64,000 bases of DNA, from the NCBI GenBank assembly GCA_028622995.1, contig JAJQJQ010000059.1:1240001-1304000 (forward strand). Direction: 5' to 3'. This DNA is from Panagrolaimus kolymaensis (Eukaryota; Nematoda; Chromadorea; Rhabditida; Panagrolaimidae). The notes under the pieces were generated by a model. That model was not told where the DNA came from and made no database searches. It saw nothing but the letters and a program-made list of their open reading frames with translations. Position numbers and translations under genes: made by a program. This document shows positions 26,398 through 36,958 of this stretch, in pieces; positions within the stretch are counted from its first letter, which is position 1; each line of letters opens with the position of its first letter.

Positions 26398-27396
26398 CAG
26401 AGCTGTCGAATGTTCGAAAATCTTCGAATCGAATTTCGAAGCTTCGATTCGAAATTCGAATTTCTTCGAATCGAATTTCGAATGTTCGGTTCGAAATTCG
26501 AAAGCTTCGAATCGAATTTCGAAGATTCGATTCGAAAAATCGAATCGAATGTTCGAAAAATTAAAGTCATTAATATAAATGAAAAAAAATTTTTATTTTG
26601 TAAAAAACTGTGAATGGAATATACATTTATGAGTTTTTAGTTGATTTTAGTAATTTTATTTCTGCACAAAGCTTTTATTTTCAATCAATCCTGCAAAATA
26701 TAAATCACTATTTTTGTTCTAAGTTAATTTTGGATATTTGCAATTCTACGAAACGAGTATTTCTGCATGAATAATTATCAAAAATCCAAAAATAGTTAGA
26801 AATCAAGCTAAACATCTGTTAGCGTTAAAGACTTATGAAAAGGGAGGAAGTAGCAATTTAACTAAAGCATTCTTGTGTTTGATAATTTTATTGTTTTTTG
26901 CCTCCAAGAAAAAATTCCTACAATTCTAAGTAAATAATACCAACAAAATTATTTTTGTGGACAAACATCCCAAACTAAAAATATTTCAAAAGAAAAAGTA
27001 TTTTCGTTTTGTTGTTGCACAAAATTGCTTTTTTTATTTTGATTTTCAGTACTTTTTTGGTGAAATTTAAAGAATAAGAAAATTTTTAAGGAAAATGACT
27101 AACAAAAAGATTTTTTAGTTGAACTTTTGCAGTAAAAAAATGTTTGGCGTTAAAAATTTTGCGCCAAAATCAAATTGATTTGAAAAGCGCCGATTCGAAA
27201 AAATTCGAAATTCGAAGGTCTCGAATTCGAATTTCGAATGTTCGATTCGAATTCGAATTTCTTCGAATCGAATTTCGAATGTTCGATTCGAAATTCGAAC
27301 TTTTTGAAATTCGATTCGTTCGAAGCTTCGAAATTCGAAATTCGATTCGAAATTCGGTTCGAAATTCGATTCGAAATTCGAAATTCGACAGCTCTG
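26398..27396. mobile_element. Non-autonomous hAT-type element, 999 bp, TTCGAA-rich ends
   Basis: The element starts CAGAGCTGTCGAA and ends with the complement TTCGACAGCTCTG. It is flanked by a perfect 8-bp direct repeat CTGCCATG (26390-26397 and 27397-27404), the duplication size of hAT transposons. Both subterminal regions (about 26405-26560 and 27185-27390) are arrays of TTCGAA/ATTCGAA motifs in alternating orientation. The middle is AT-rich with no transposase. The open frames inside are translations of the motif array. It was inserted within the first codons of MATH-BTB copy B. Confidence 0.92.
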
Positions 27397-27401
27397 CTGC
27401 C

Positions 27402-28767
27402 ATGGCTTGCTTTGATCATGAATTATCGGTAAATTTTCATACGGACTCCGGTAAAAATTCTATAAAATGTGAAGATGGAAATGGGTTTAATGTAAAATGG
27501 GAAAAAGAAGGAGAAAATGTTTATGTTTTTGAAATATTTGATAAAGTTCCAGAAAATCTCAAAGTTGATGTTATTTCTAGACGTAAGTTAATTTTTTTTA
27601 AAGATTTCAAAATTGCCCTAAAAAAATTTTTGTTGTTCCATTTTTTAGATCCCGAAATTATCCTGGAAATGTTTGATGTTAATAAATATAAAATTAAATT
27701 GGATGATGAATTTAAAAAATATTCTCCAGATATTTTGTTTAAAACAAAATTCAATTTTAAAATGATTGAAATCGTTGAAGACCAATATCAACTTGCTCAA
27801 ACAATTAAAATTCCAGCAATTTTAAAATCATTAAAACTTGGAGAATTTTTTGAAAAATCTATCACTTTGGATGATGGAATTGAAATAGCTTATCGAATTT
27901 CATTTGTTATTGGAAAATATGGAGAAAGCGAATATCAAATTAAAATTAAAAGTAAAACTCATGATTTTGATTATTTTGGTTCAAGTAAGCCACTATTTTT
28001 TTTTAAATTAAATTTGTATATAAAAAAAGGATTAAAAAATTTTCAGGTCTAAACTATGTTGAAGGCGATTATGTATTCATTGTATTTTGCCAAAATAAAT
28101 TTCCTAAAATTGATAATAACGAACAACAACAACGTGAAAGTGTTTTAACTTTAAGTAAATATGATTATGCTTCAAGACATTCCCGCTTTTATCGAAATGC
28201 AACTTTTGTTTATGTCAAGGAAAGAATTCCATCCAATGTTTTTCAAGAAAAAGTTGATAACTATGGCGAAAAAACTGATGTTAAAATTACTTCGAATGAT
28301 GGAAAAATAATTAGTTCATAAAAAAGTTTTGGAATGCAAATCAGAAATCTTTAAAGCTTTATTTAAAAATCGTGAAAATGAAATTCCATTTGAATTGGAT
28401 TTAAATTATAATTCTGAAATTATTCAACGAGCAATGGCATATTTTTACGAAGTAATCGAAGGCATAGATGGACATGAAATTGAATTAATTAAATTTGCTC
28501 AAGAATATGGAATCCCCGAATTAAAAGTTTGTTGTTTTTTTAAACATAAAAATAATAATAATAAAAATTTTTTAGAAGCATAGTGCTAAATCTCTTGAAA
28601 AAAAGATAACTAAAGAAAATACGTTTGAAATATTCAAAATTGCTTTCGATTATGATCTTGAAGCATTAAAGAAAAAGGCTATCTATTCTTACAAAATTCA
28701 TACCCATTCAATTGACAAAAAGCCTCTCAAAGATTTCACAAAAGAAATGCTTCTTGAATTTTTCTAA
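27402..28767 (+). pseudogene. MATH-BTB gene B, transposon-split start and frameshift
   Basis: Exons: 27402-27582, 27649-27984, 28047-28526 and 28576-28767. The N-terminal MATH-like part (FNVKWEKEGENVYVFEIFDK, then YQIKIKSKTHDFDYFG) and BTB part (TDVKITSNDGK, then HKKVLECKSEIFKALF) are both clear. Near 28316 the frame breaks: the upstream frame runs into TAA at 28319, while the BTB continues one frame over from CAT at 28317, equivalent to two lost bases relative to the family pattern. The BACK-like end (ENTFEIFKIAFDYDLEA) and stop at 28765 are otherwise intact. Before the transposon insertion, translation probably began at ATG 26386, in frame with the ATG now at 27402, matching paralogue A's start. 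It could still be transcribed from a new promoter, but a full protein is not possible without an error in this reading. Confidence 0.8.
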
Positions 28768-29103
28768 AATATTTTTATCTACCATCTTTTTTAAGTGAAT
28801 TTTTTTCTTTGGTTTAAATCGCAAAAAAAAAATCGTCTTTTTTATAATTTTATTAGTTTTTGTTGAATTTTTGTATTCTTTTTTTATTAATAAATTTTTT
28901 GGAAATTGAAAATGGTTTTAAATACAAAAATTAAAGTTTATAATAATTAATGTAAGTAAAATTAAAAATTTTACCAATTGAAAAAAGTAAATAAAATAAA
29001 TATTTTTAAAGCAAAACCATAAATCATAAACATTAATTATTTTTTTACCATGTCGATGAATCATTCATATCAAAATTTCTGGTTTGATTCAAATTATTGT
29101 GAC
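28768..29103. other. Convergent 3' spacer and ancestral end of LRR gene
   Basis: Sequence between the copy B stop and the first hAT element. On the minus strand, 29045-29103 still reads as coding end (HNNLNQTRNFDMNDSSTW, then stop), the former C-terminus of the LRR gene now cut off by insertions. Confidence 0.6.
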
Positions 29104-29478
29104 CAGTGCTGTCATTTTTCCATTTTGTCGACGCCGACGACGACGACGGCGTCGTCACAAAAATTTGGCGTCGACGCCGTCGTCGACGCCTACGACAAAT
29201 CGACGCCTCGACGCCAAAATTAAAATTTTTCTTCCTTTATTAAATTTTAAGCTTTTTTAGCTAAAAACTATTAAATTAAATAATTATAAAACAAGTTTCT
29301 ATTAACGGAAACAACAATAACTTTAAATTAAAGCGTTTAAAATAGTCTAATTTTTGTATTTTGTATGATTTTTTTTTATTTTTTTTTGATAAAATCGAGT
29401 ATTTATTGGCGTCGACGATAGATAAGAAAAAGTATCGACGTCGGCGTCGACGATTTCGTCGGCGTCGATACAGCACTG
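29104..29478. mobile_element. hAT-type MITE, 375 bp, GTCGACGCC-rich
   Basis: Ends are CAGTGCTGTCATTTTTCC on one side and GGCGTCGATACAGCACTG on the other, giving a 9-10 bp perfect terminal inverted repeat (CAGTGCTGT). Subterminal GACGCC/GGCGTC arrays make it a GC-rich island in an AT-rich region. The flanks ATTGTGAC and TTCTTGAC share only 5 of 8 bases, so the target duplication is eroded or one end was rearranged. It lies in the last coding exon of the LRR gene. It contains no gene. Confidence 0.85.
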
Positions 29479-29485
29479 TTCTTGA

Positions 29486-32400
29486 CTAACAACAACCATT
29501 TCTTGTTGGATTCCTTGTTGCAATCAGTGCTGTATCGACGCCGACGAAATGGAAAAATGACAGCACTGGTTGCAATGGAAAATTTGATTGTAAATGTGCA
29601 AAATTTTGGTTAATCGGAATTTCTGGTTGATAACCGCCGCCGCCTGTAGTTTGTTGAAAATTTTGTAATGATGTCGTTGTTTCTAAAATAATGTCTTGTT
29701 GGCTCAATGGAAATTGGCTTTCAGATGGTTGAGAATAATAAAGTTGGCCGAAATGTGGAGGAGAGACAAATTTAGGGTTTTCGAAACCAACATTCTGAAT
29801 TGATTCATTTATCTAAAAAAAGCTTGCAATGATAATATTATTATCAAAACTTTAAAACTTTTTTTTTACAAACCACTTGAGAATTTGCTGCTGCCTTTGG
29901 TTGTTGTTGTTGACTCATAACTGAAGGTGGATAAAATTGATGATTTTGGGAAGGATTAGGATTTTTGGTATATTGTACACCATCATCATCATTTGTAGTT
30001 GGCCTTAATAAAGTATCATCTCCAATATTTCCAATGGCTTCTGCCTCTTTATCTTCTTCGGAAGGCAGAATAATTTTAGACGATGATGGAGCATCCAAAA
30101 AATTATTAGTCTTTTGCTTTTCCTTTGCTTTTGCCGCTGCTTTTGGAATTTTTCGATTATTTCGAGGTAATTCATTTTCATGTTCAGTGCTTTCTTGATT
30201 AAATTCATTATAAAATTTGTTTACCGCTTCTTTAAATTGATTAATACAATTTTCACACATTCGAGTTTTTATTTCACTTTTCCATTTTCCTGGAAGCCAT
30301 GTGGAATTTCCTTGAAATACTAATTCATTTTCCTTTTTGCGTCCCTCCTCCATATCTTCTTCTTTGGTGGAAAGAATTAAATAAAAATCCATAACCATAA
30401 ATTGTTTAATCATTTTAATTTTATCATCATCACATTCGGCGGTTCCACATCCTGCGCAACAATGACATATAATTAAATTTTTTTCTTTTTCTGTTAAATC
30501 ATTATTGGAAAATAAATATTTATGAATTTTATTATCCGTAAACCATTTATCGGTGGTTCGAAAAGATTTATTTGAAATTAAATTAAATTTACTTTCAACA
30601 ACACATTTTTCGTTAATGATTTTGTGAATATTTTCGTATTTTTCTGGAAGAATTTTACTATAAGGAGGATAGAGAATTTGTTTAGGAATAAATGAAAGAT
30701 ATTTGAGTTCATCATTTTCACAAACATTCATAAATCTTTCAAAGTCATCGTAAGGCTGGGCATAGTAAAGCATGGGACAAATATATTTTAAATGGCAATC
30801 GATCGCTTCGAAATCTTTCCATAAAATTCGAGCGAGTTGACACGGGAGTTCTTCCAAATTCATACCATTCATTTTGAGTTTTTCGATTTTCTTTGGTAAT
30901 CGATTCCATAAATTTTCTTCACTATTTTTATGAATAAATTTATTTCCACTTAAATCAAGTTCATAAAGTTCAGAAATATTTTCAAAGCCTTGAGGAAGGA
31001 AAGTTAGATAATTATTTGCAAGCGTTATCTTTCGAAGCTTTAGCAAATTTTCTAATCCTTCAGGTAATTTTTCAAGTTGGCAAGAATCCAAATGGAGGAA
31101 TGCCAAATTTTCAAGTTGCCAAATCATTCTCATATTTTGAAGGGGATTAAAAGATAAATTTAATTTTTCCAAAGAAGGCGAAAGTTCTTCCCAATCAACT
31201 TTAGATATATCATTTTTACTTAAATTAAGCGTTTCTATTTTTGGAATATTTATTCTTAAACTTTCCCAATCAACAAAATTAATTCCATTCTTTTTGATGA
31301 TTAAATCGGCTAACTCTTCCAAAAGTTGATCACAAGCAAGATTGGTCAAATTGTTTGAGGTCAAATTGAGGGTACGGGTTGTTGGTGGCAATTTATGCCA
31401 TACATGCTCCTATAACAATTTTTTTATGAGCAGCAATTTTTTGTCTATGAATTCTGACTATGGGGAAAACTTTATATTTTCAATTATGTTTTTTCGAATC
31501 AATAAAATTTTCATTTCTAAATTAGTAAAAACAAGCTTGCGAAATAGCTGCAGCCTTGTTTTTTAAACCCCCAACACTTACAGAAAGTCCAGCATTTTTG
31601 AAAGATAAATAAAAATAATATGTTGCTTTTGAAGGAAAATCAATATTTTCACAGTTTCCACCAAATTTTACGTATAAATTCTTCAAATTGGAATTTAAAC
31701 ATTCGCTACTGAATTTCTGTAACAATAAAAGCCGTCGATCGATCGTAAAAAAGAGAAGAAAATTTCTAACTTACAATTAAAGAAGGACTAGAAATTTCCA
31801 ATTCTTTCAACCTAAATTTATAGCATCCTTTAATTTTAGAAGGAATTTCTTCAAAATTTGTATTTTTTAAATACAGCATTGATAAATTTTCTGGTAAAGA
31901 ATTCCATGGTAAATCGGATAAATTTTTATTATTTGAAAGATTGAGAAGTTCTAATTTATTTAATTTTGAAATAGTTGGAGCTATTCTTGATAAATTATTT
32001 CCAGATAAACTTAATATTTTTATACTTTCTGGTAAAGCATCAAATATTTGATCATGAATATATTCAATATTGCAATGATTTAATTGCAAAATAGAAAGTT
32101 TTTTACATTTTTGTATTCCCATTTCAAATCTTTTCCATGAACCATATTCAGCGAATGGTTCCACATTAATTAGATATAATTCTTTTAAATGTAAAGCTTC
32201 AAACCATTTCATTTTAATATCTTTTAACCAAACTGAAAAAATGAGAGAATGCCAGTTTTTAGTCAAAAAAATAAAGAATTTTCGAAAATGAGGAATCAAT
32301 CTTTTTCTTGGCGATTAAAACCTCCGTTAACAGTAGCGAACAAGCATGGAAGAAGAGGCCGCAAAAAATTTGTCTTTTATCCTTGCATCGGAGAGATTAA

Positions 32401-33809
32401 AGTGGAAGGATCAAACATTTTGATTTTAGATTGCTATGGTCGGTCCATTTTTTTGTCGTTTGTGCACAAAGTTAAGATAGTTTTGAAAATTCAAAACTCA
32501 AAATGAAAAGAAACTCACCGCTATCAACATCAATAATTCGAGCCCGCCTAAAATCTCGAATAAGATTAAAAGATTTGTCATTGATTTTGGCATCTAAAAA
32601 TTTATACTTATCAAAAAAAACTAAAGAAAACATATAAATACAAAAATACACACTTCTTATTTCAGTTCGACCTGGAGGAAGTTGATTATATCGTGCACTT
32701 CTAATTAAATTATCAAGATCTTTATCAGGTGGATAACAAATATCCATGATGGCTTTAACCAAATCATTTTTTCTATCTCTTTCACCTTTTAACGTTTTTG
32801 GTGATTTTTCATATTCGGTTTCAATTGAATTTGTTGTTGTTTGGTTTTGCTCATTTGGGTTTTCATTGATGATGAAATCCTCTGATTCGGGTTCAATCGA
32901 AACTGTTTGGCGGCTTTGCTTCTCAACATATTCCTCTTCATCATCAGTCAGGTTATTACTATTATCGCTTGATGACGAATCATCTTCAAAATTTTCAAAA
33001 GTTTGGGTGGAGAGATTAAGTTTTCCAATCTTTTCAAAAGCTGCTTCACGGCGATCTAAAATACCAATAAAAAAAGATAAGTTTTTGTTGTTGAGGAATT
33101 AGCTGTTTGATACCTGGATCTCCATTTGCTTCATCTTCAATTTTTTTAGCATATTTTTCATATTTATTTTTTTCACTCTTTTCCAATTTATGAAATGATG
33201 TTCTTTTTATCTGAAAAAAATAAAAAAAATCAGATTCGAAGCATTTTGGTAACTTTTTTTTTGTGATTGAGAAAATAAAATATATATTTTTTGGGAGAAA
33301 ATATGATCTTACATTTCGAATTCGAATCCTTTTTACATAATCTTCTCTTTTGATATTAGAATAGGGATCACCAAAATTATCAGACATCACTAAAAAAATT
33401 TAACCAATTTATTTCTTATTTTTTTAAGCAAAAAAAGTTTTTTTTTCTAAATTTCTTTTTTTGGCGAAATTTTTTAATTTCAATTTACTTACTTCCAATA
33501 AAATCCCACATTAAAATATCAATAATTTCATTGGAAATTTTTTTAATTCTAAAACGTTCTAACTAAAAATAATTTTTTTTAAAAATATGAAAATATGCAT
33601 GTTTTTTGACTTACATGCATCTCAAAAGTTAAAGTTCCGATATCATCTCGATAAAGTTCAAATATAAATCCATCATCATTGCCACCAATATAAATTTCAG
33701 TAAGGGCATATTTTTCTGCTCCAAACAATTCTGGAAGATATGGATCCCGATCATCGAGATCATTCCATAATGGCTCAATTTCTATGCTAGTCAAACACCA
33801 AACTCTCAT
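29486..33809 (-). CDS. Leucine-rich-repeat protein with transposon-derived C-terminus
   Basis: Function unknown. Ten exons keep phase and give 1123 residues: 33615-33809, 33493-33562, 33313-33389, 33114-33210, 32654-33055, 32519-32593, 31775-32232, 31582-31716, 29874-31409 and 29486-29812. The N-terminal 300 residues (MRVWCLTSIEIEPLWNDL onward) match no domain I know and include an acidic Ser-rich stretch. From about residue 310 to 710 run leucine-rich repeats such as LELLNLSNNKNLSDLPWNSL and LSSNP-type units LEKLNLSFNPLQNM. A Cys cluster (CHCCAGCGTAEC near 818, CENC near 888) could bind zinc. The end is Gln/Pro-rich. A CAG acceptor 14 bp before the ATG could take a spliced leader. In the last exon a 44-bp hAT remnant at 29525-29568 is translated, giving a new 27-residue tail and stop at 29486; the older coding end continues beyond it to 29045. 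Confidence 0.78.
29525..29568. mobile_element. 44-bp miniature hAT element inside a coding exon
   Basis: It starts CAGTGCTGTATCG, ends AAAAATGACAGCACTG, and is flanked by the perfect 8-bp repeat GTTGCAAT (29517-29524 and 29569-29576). Its two halves equal the two ends of the 375-bp element 46 bp away, in opposite orientation, so it is an internal-deletion derivative of the same family. Insertion plus duplication adds 52 bp and shifts the LRR reading frame. Confidence 0.9.
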
Positions 33810-33997
33810 CTTTTTATACTTGACTGAAAATTTAGAAATAAAAATGTGTAAAAAAATTTTTTTAGGTAAAACTTTTTTTATTTTTATTTAACACGAAAAT
33901 CCAAAAAAATTGTCACTCCAATTACAAAAACATTATTATTAAAAATTTGGGATTTTCTTTACTTTAACTGGGCAAACTTTTTTCATTTTTTTTTCAA

Positions 33998-34074
33998 TTT
34001 TGAGGGAATCGAACTTTTCTGTGAAACTGCCAGATCGGACGGGAAGTCTCCTAACCACTCGATCAAGAGTGCTT
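33998..34074 (-). pseudogene. tRNA-like sequence (degenerate)
   Basis: Read on the minus strand it has an A-box-like stretch (GATCGAGTGGTTAGGAGA) and, about 35 bases on, a B-box-like AGTTCGATTCCC, the layout of a tRNA or the head of a tRNA-derived SINE. The acceptor ends do not pair and no clean anticodon stem is seen, so it is not a working tRNA as read. Confidence 0.4.
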
Positions 34075-34196
34075 ACAAATATGTCTTTAAAAAAATCGTT
34101 TATATACAAAGGATAGAAAATGATGAACTTCAGCAGTTTAGCCACTCTATTTCTTTTTTTTGATCCGAAGATCCATAAAATTAGAGGATTCATAAA

Positions 34197-34345
34197 GTTA
34201 AAGAATCTTTGATCTAAGGATCTTTAAAGTTGGAGGATCTTTAAAGGTTTAGGATCTTTAAAGGTTTAGGATCTCTAAAATTGGAGGATCTTTATAATTG
34301 AAGGATCTTTAAAGATGGAGGATCTTAATAGCTGGAGGATCTCTA
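34197..34345. repeat. Minisatellite, about 21-22 bp unit
   Basis: About seven imperfect tandem units of the type AGGATCTTTAAAG followed by TTGGAGG, TTT or similar. It lies inside the inverted-repeat element at 33945-34484. Confidence 0.8.
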
Positions 34346-34484
34346 AAGTTTATCCATGAATTAATTATCTTGAATTCTTCAAAAATTTACTGTAAAAATA
34401 AACTAATACTAATTCTAAGAAAAAAAGAAAAAAAAGAATGAAAAAAGTTTGCCCCGTTAAAGTAAAGAAGACCCAAAATTTGGG

Positions 34485-35100
34485 ATCATCGAAGATGATT
34501 CAAAAGTTATTTTATAAAAAAAAATTATGCATTTAAAAAACAAAAAAAACAACAACAAAAAAATGGTGAGAAAAAAAAGCAAAAATACACGCGATCGATA
34601 TCTAAAATGTTTTGTCGTCGTCGCTTTTGACCATGGGTGGAGGAGGATGGTTGGTTGGTTTTCCTTTTCATTGCAGAATAAAAAAAATAAGAGAGTGAAG
34701 AAATGGAAAGAAAAAAGCAAATAAATAAAAAAATAAGATTGATATTTTTTTATATTTATTATCAAAGGAAAATTTCACGATAGAAATAAAATGTTTTTTG
34801 TTAAAAGAAAAAGAAAAATTAATTTTGCTCGTGTAATAACTAACATAAATGTTTTTTATTCCAAACAATGAATGAAATTCGTCAACAAAAATTTGTCAGA
34901 GGAAAAAATACGGAAAAAATCATTTCTGCAGGACTTTTCTAATATTCTTGACTTTATTAATTTTTTTTGTATTTTTTTAAAAATGCAAAAAAAAATTTAG
35001 TTTATTTGAAGTAAATAATAATCAAACAAGGATAATAAAAAAATCATAAAAATAGAAACACAAAAAATAATAGCAAATAAAAATCAAAAGAGTTTTTTTG
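34485..35100. other. AT-rich intergenic, no gene seen
   Basis: Runs of A, T and short K/N-coding frames only; nothing has splice support. It contains the 3' flank of MATH-BTB copy C, whose stop is at 35101. Confidence 0.45.
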
Positions 35101-36010
35101 TTAATAAGAATGATGGACAAGATCAGCTGAAACATTTTTTAAATTGCTTTTATCAAATTGACGTTGGTGCATTAAATAAAAGTTTGTGCATGCTTGCATA
35201 AAATCTTTGAGATTTTTTTCATTTGCAAAATTAATAATTTCTGCGAAATTTTCTGGTGTCAAATTTTTTCCAAGTGATTTAATACATTCTTTCTATAAAA
35301 AATAATAATTATTATTTTTTTAGTATTTTTAAGTTTTCGTTTCAAGGCAAATCTAACCTTTAAATCTTCCATGGAATATTTTTCAGCAATTTTGAATAAA
35401 TCAAATTCAAATCCATTTACTGCATTTGGAATTTCATATAAAAATCCAATAAAACGAGTGACAACTTTGGAATTAAAATTAAGAAAAGTTCCAATAACTC
35501 CTTCGCTATTTTTTTCATTGGAAGAAGAAAATTGTTTAACATTTTTGGATTCAAGAATTTCTTTATGAATCCCAAAATTTCCTCCATCATTTGATGAAAT
35601 TGTAAAATCAATGGGTTTTCCAAGTTTGGAAATAATCTTTTCTTTAAAATTTTCATCATAAGACCAATCATTTTCTTTTTCTCGACCTTGAATGGAAATA
35701 GTTGTATATCCAGTTCCACGAGTTAAAGGAACAAAAGTAATATTCAAAACTGATTCTTCTTGCTCCATTTCATTTTCGATTGGAGATTTTGGTGAAAAGA
35801 TGAAGGAATCAAATCAAGCAAAAATCCTTTAGTTTGAGGATAAGGATCATATCGACGATATCGATGGATTAAGGTGCTTTGAGTAACTAGAAAAACGCTA
35901 AATTTAAAAAAAATGAATTTTTTGGATCAAATTGGTTCGGTTTTTATAGAAGCGCTCTCAAACAGTGTTGTCGAATATTCGATTCGATTCGAATATTTTC
36001 CAATAATCGA

Positions 36011-36194
36011 TGTCACGACGCTCGTGATCATCTTCCTTTCTCTAGTATAAAATTAGCATAATAATCTTTATTGTCATTGTTTTGTAATATTGTTAAGAGA
36101 AGTTGATTCGTATAATAAATCTGTGCTGCAATAACGTCGTCTCATCCCTCTCTCTCGGAACCACAACTACCTGAAGCTCACAACCGTCGCTACA
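36011..36194 (+). repeat. 5' LTR
   Basis: 184 bp, TG...CA ends, matching the copy at 37863-38046; contains a TATA-like and an AATAAA motif in the order expected of an LTR. Confidence 0.93.
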
Positions 36195-36631
36195 AAATTA
36201 GTGCCTCTGGACAGTTCGTATAAGTTTAACATTATCGTTTTCTTTTTTACCGCCATCTGGCTTTGCTTGAGCATCTGCTCTTCTGTTTTTAACGCCGTCT
36301 GGCTCTGCTTGATCTTCGGATCTTCTGTTATAAGATTTTTTGTACAAAGCTGCAAATTTCTTATTTTTTTATCGTAACTTTCTTAACGTTATCCATCCAT
36401 AACTTTGGCTCTGGATCTTCGTTTTCGAAAAACTTTTAATTCTTCAATTTTTCCAGTGTGTTAAATTGTCGAATCTGACTTCGTGTGTTGAATTGTGATA
36501 AATCCCTGTGATCAGCGAATCACATATTTTGACCTTTCTTTGAGCATATTGTTAATTGTCTAAGACAACTGGCATTATCAATCGCTGCTTTGCTCTTGTT
36601 TGAGGATAAGATCTTCTTATAATTGAGCTAT

Positions 36632-36841
36632 CACTCACAGAAAAAACGTCCCGAAAACGACGTTTTTTGGACAGCCGGTCAGACGATTGTCCAAATTATG
36701 ATGATATTGTCCAAATTTTGGCCGAAATTTTTTTTTTGCCCGCTCAATCGTCCAAAATTTCGACAATATCATCATAATTTGGACAATCTTCTGACCGGAT
36801 GTCCACAAGAAGACGTTTTCGGGACTTTTTTTCTGTGAGTG
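36632..36841. mobile_element. 210-bp palindromic MITE inside the retrotransposon
   Basis: Starts CACTCACAGAAAAAACGTCC and ends with its near-complement GGGACTTTTTTTCTGTGAGTG, and almost the whole length folds back on itself (GACCGG, GTCCAAATTATGATGATATTG and their complements). Direct repeats TAT (36629-36631, 36842-36844) flank it. It has no coding capacity. The TA-containing duplication suggests a Tc1/mariner- or Harbinger-like mobiliser, unproven. Confidence 0.8.
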
Positions 36842-36958
36842 TATATCATCTATTTGTTAAACGAAAACATACATTTGAACAACATTCCGTCGGTTTTCAA
36901 CTACGTTGAATTAATCGATTGAACACATATTTTACATTTCTCATAAGAAAACTTGAAA

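Larger units (their letters stand above)
33945..34484. mobile_element. Inverted-repeat-bounded element with tRNA-like segment and minisatellite
   Basis: Left end (about 33945-33990, GGGATTTTCTTTACTTTAAC then GGGCAAACTTTTTTCAT) and right end (about 34438-34484) are inverted copies of about 46 bp with a few mismatches. Between them are a tRNA-like sequence and a GGATCT-based minisatellite. No target duplication was clear and no protein is encoded. It is probably a non-autonomous transposable element of unknown class. Confidence 0.6.

Noticed and set aside
26364..27432. Several overlapping frames rich in FEIRNSIR and SKFDS motifs on both strands
   Set aside because: Translations of the TTCGAA motif array at the ends of the hAT element.
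31342..31566. Plus-strand frame overlapping the LRR gene
   Set aside because: Antisense shadow across an intron of the LRR gene.
33998..34074. Functional tRNA-Ser or tRNA-Leu gene
   Set aside because: A- and B-box-like stretches are present, but acceptor and anticodon stems do not pair; kept only as a tRNA-like relic.
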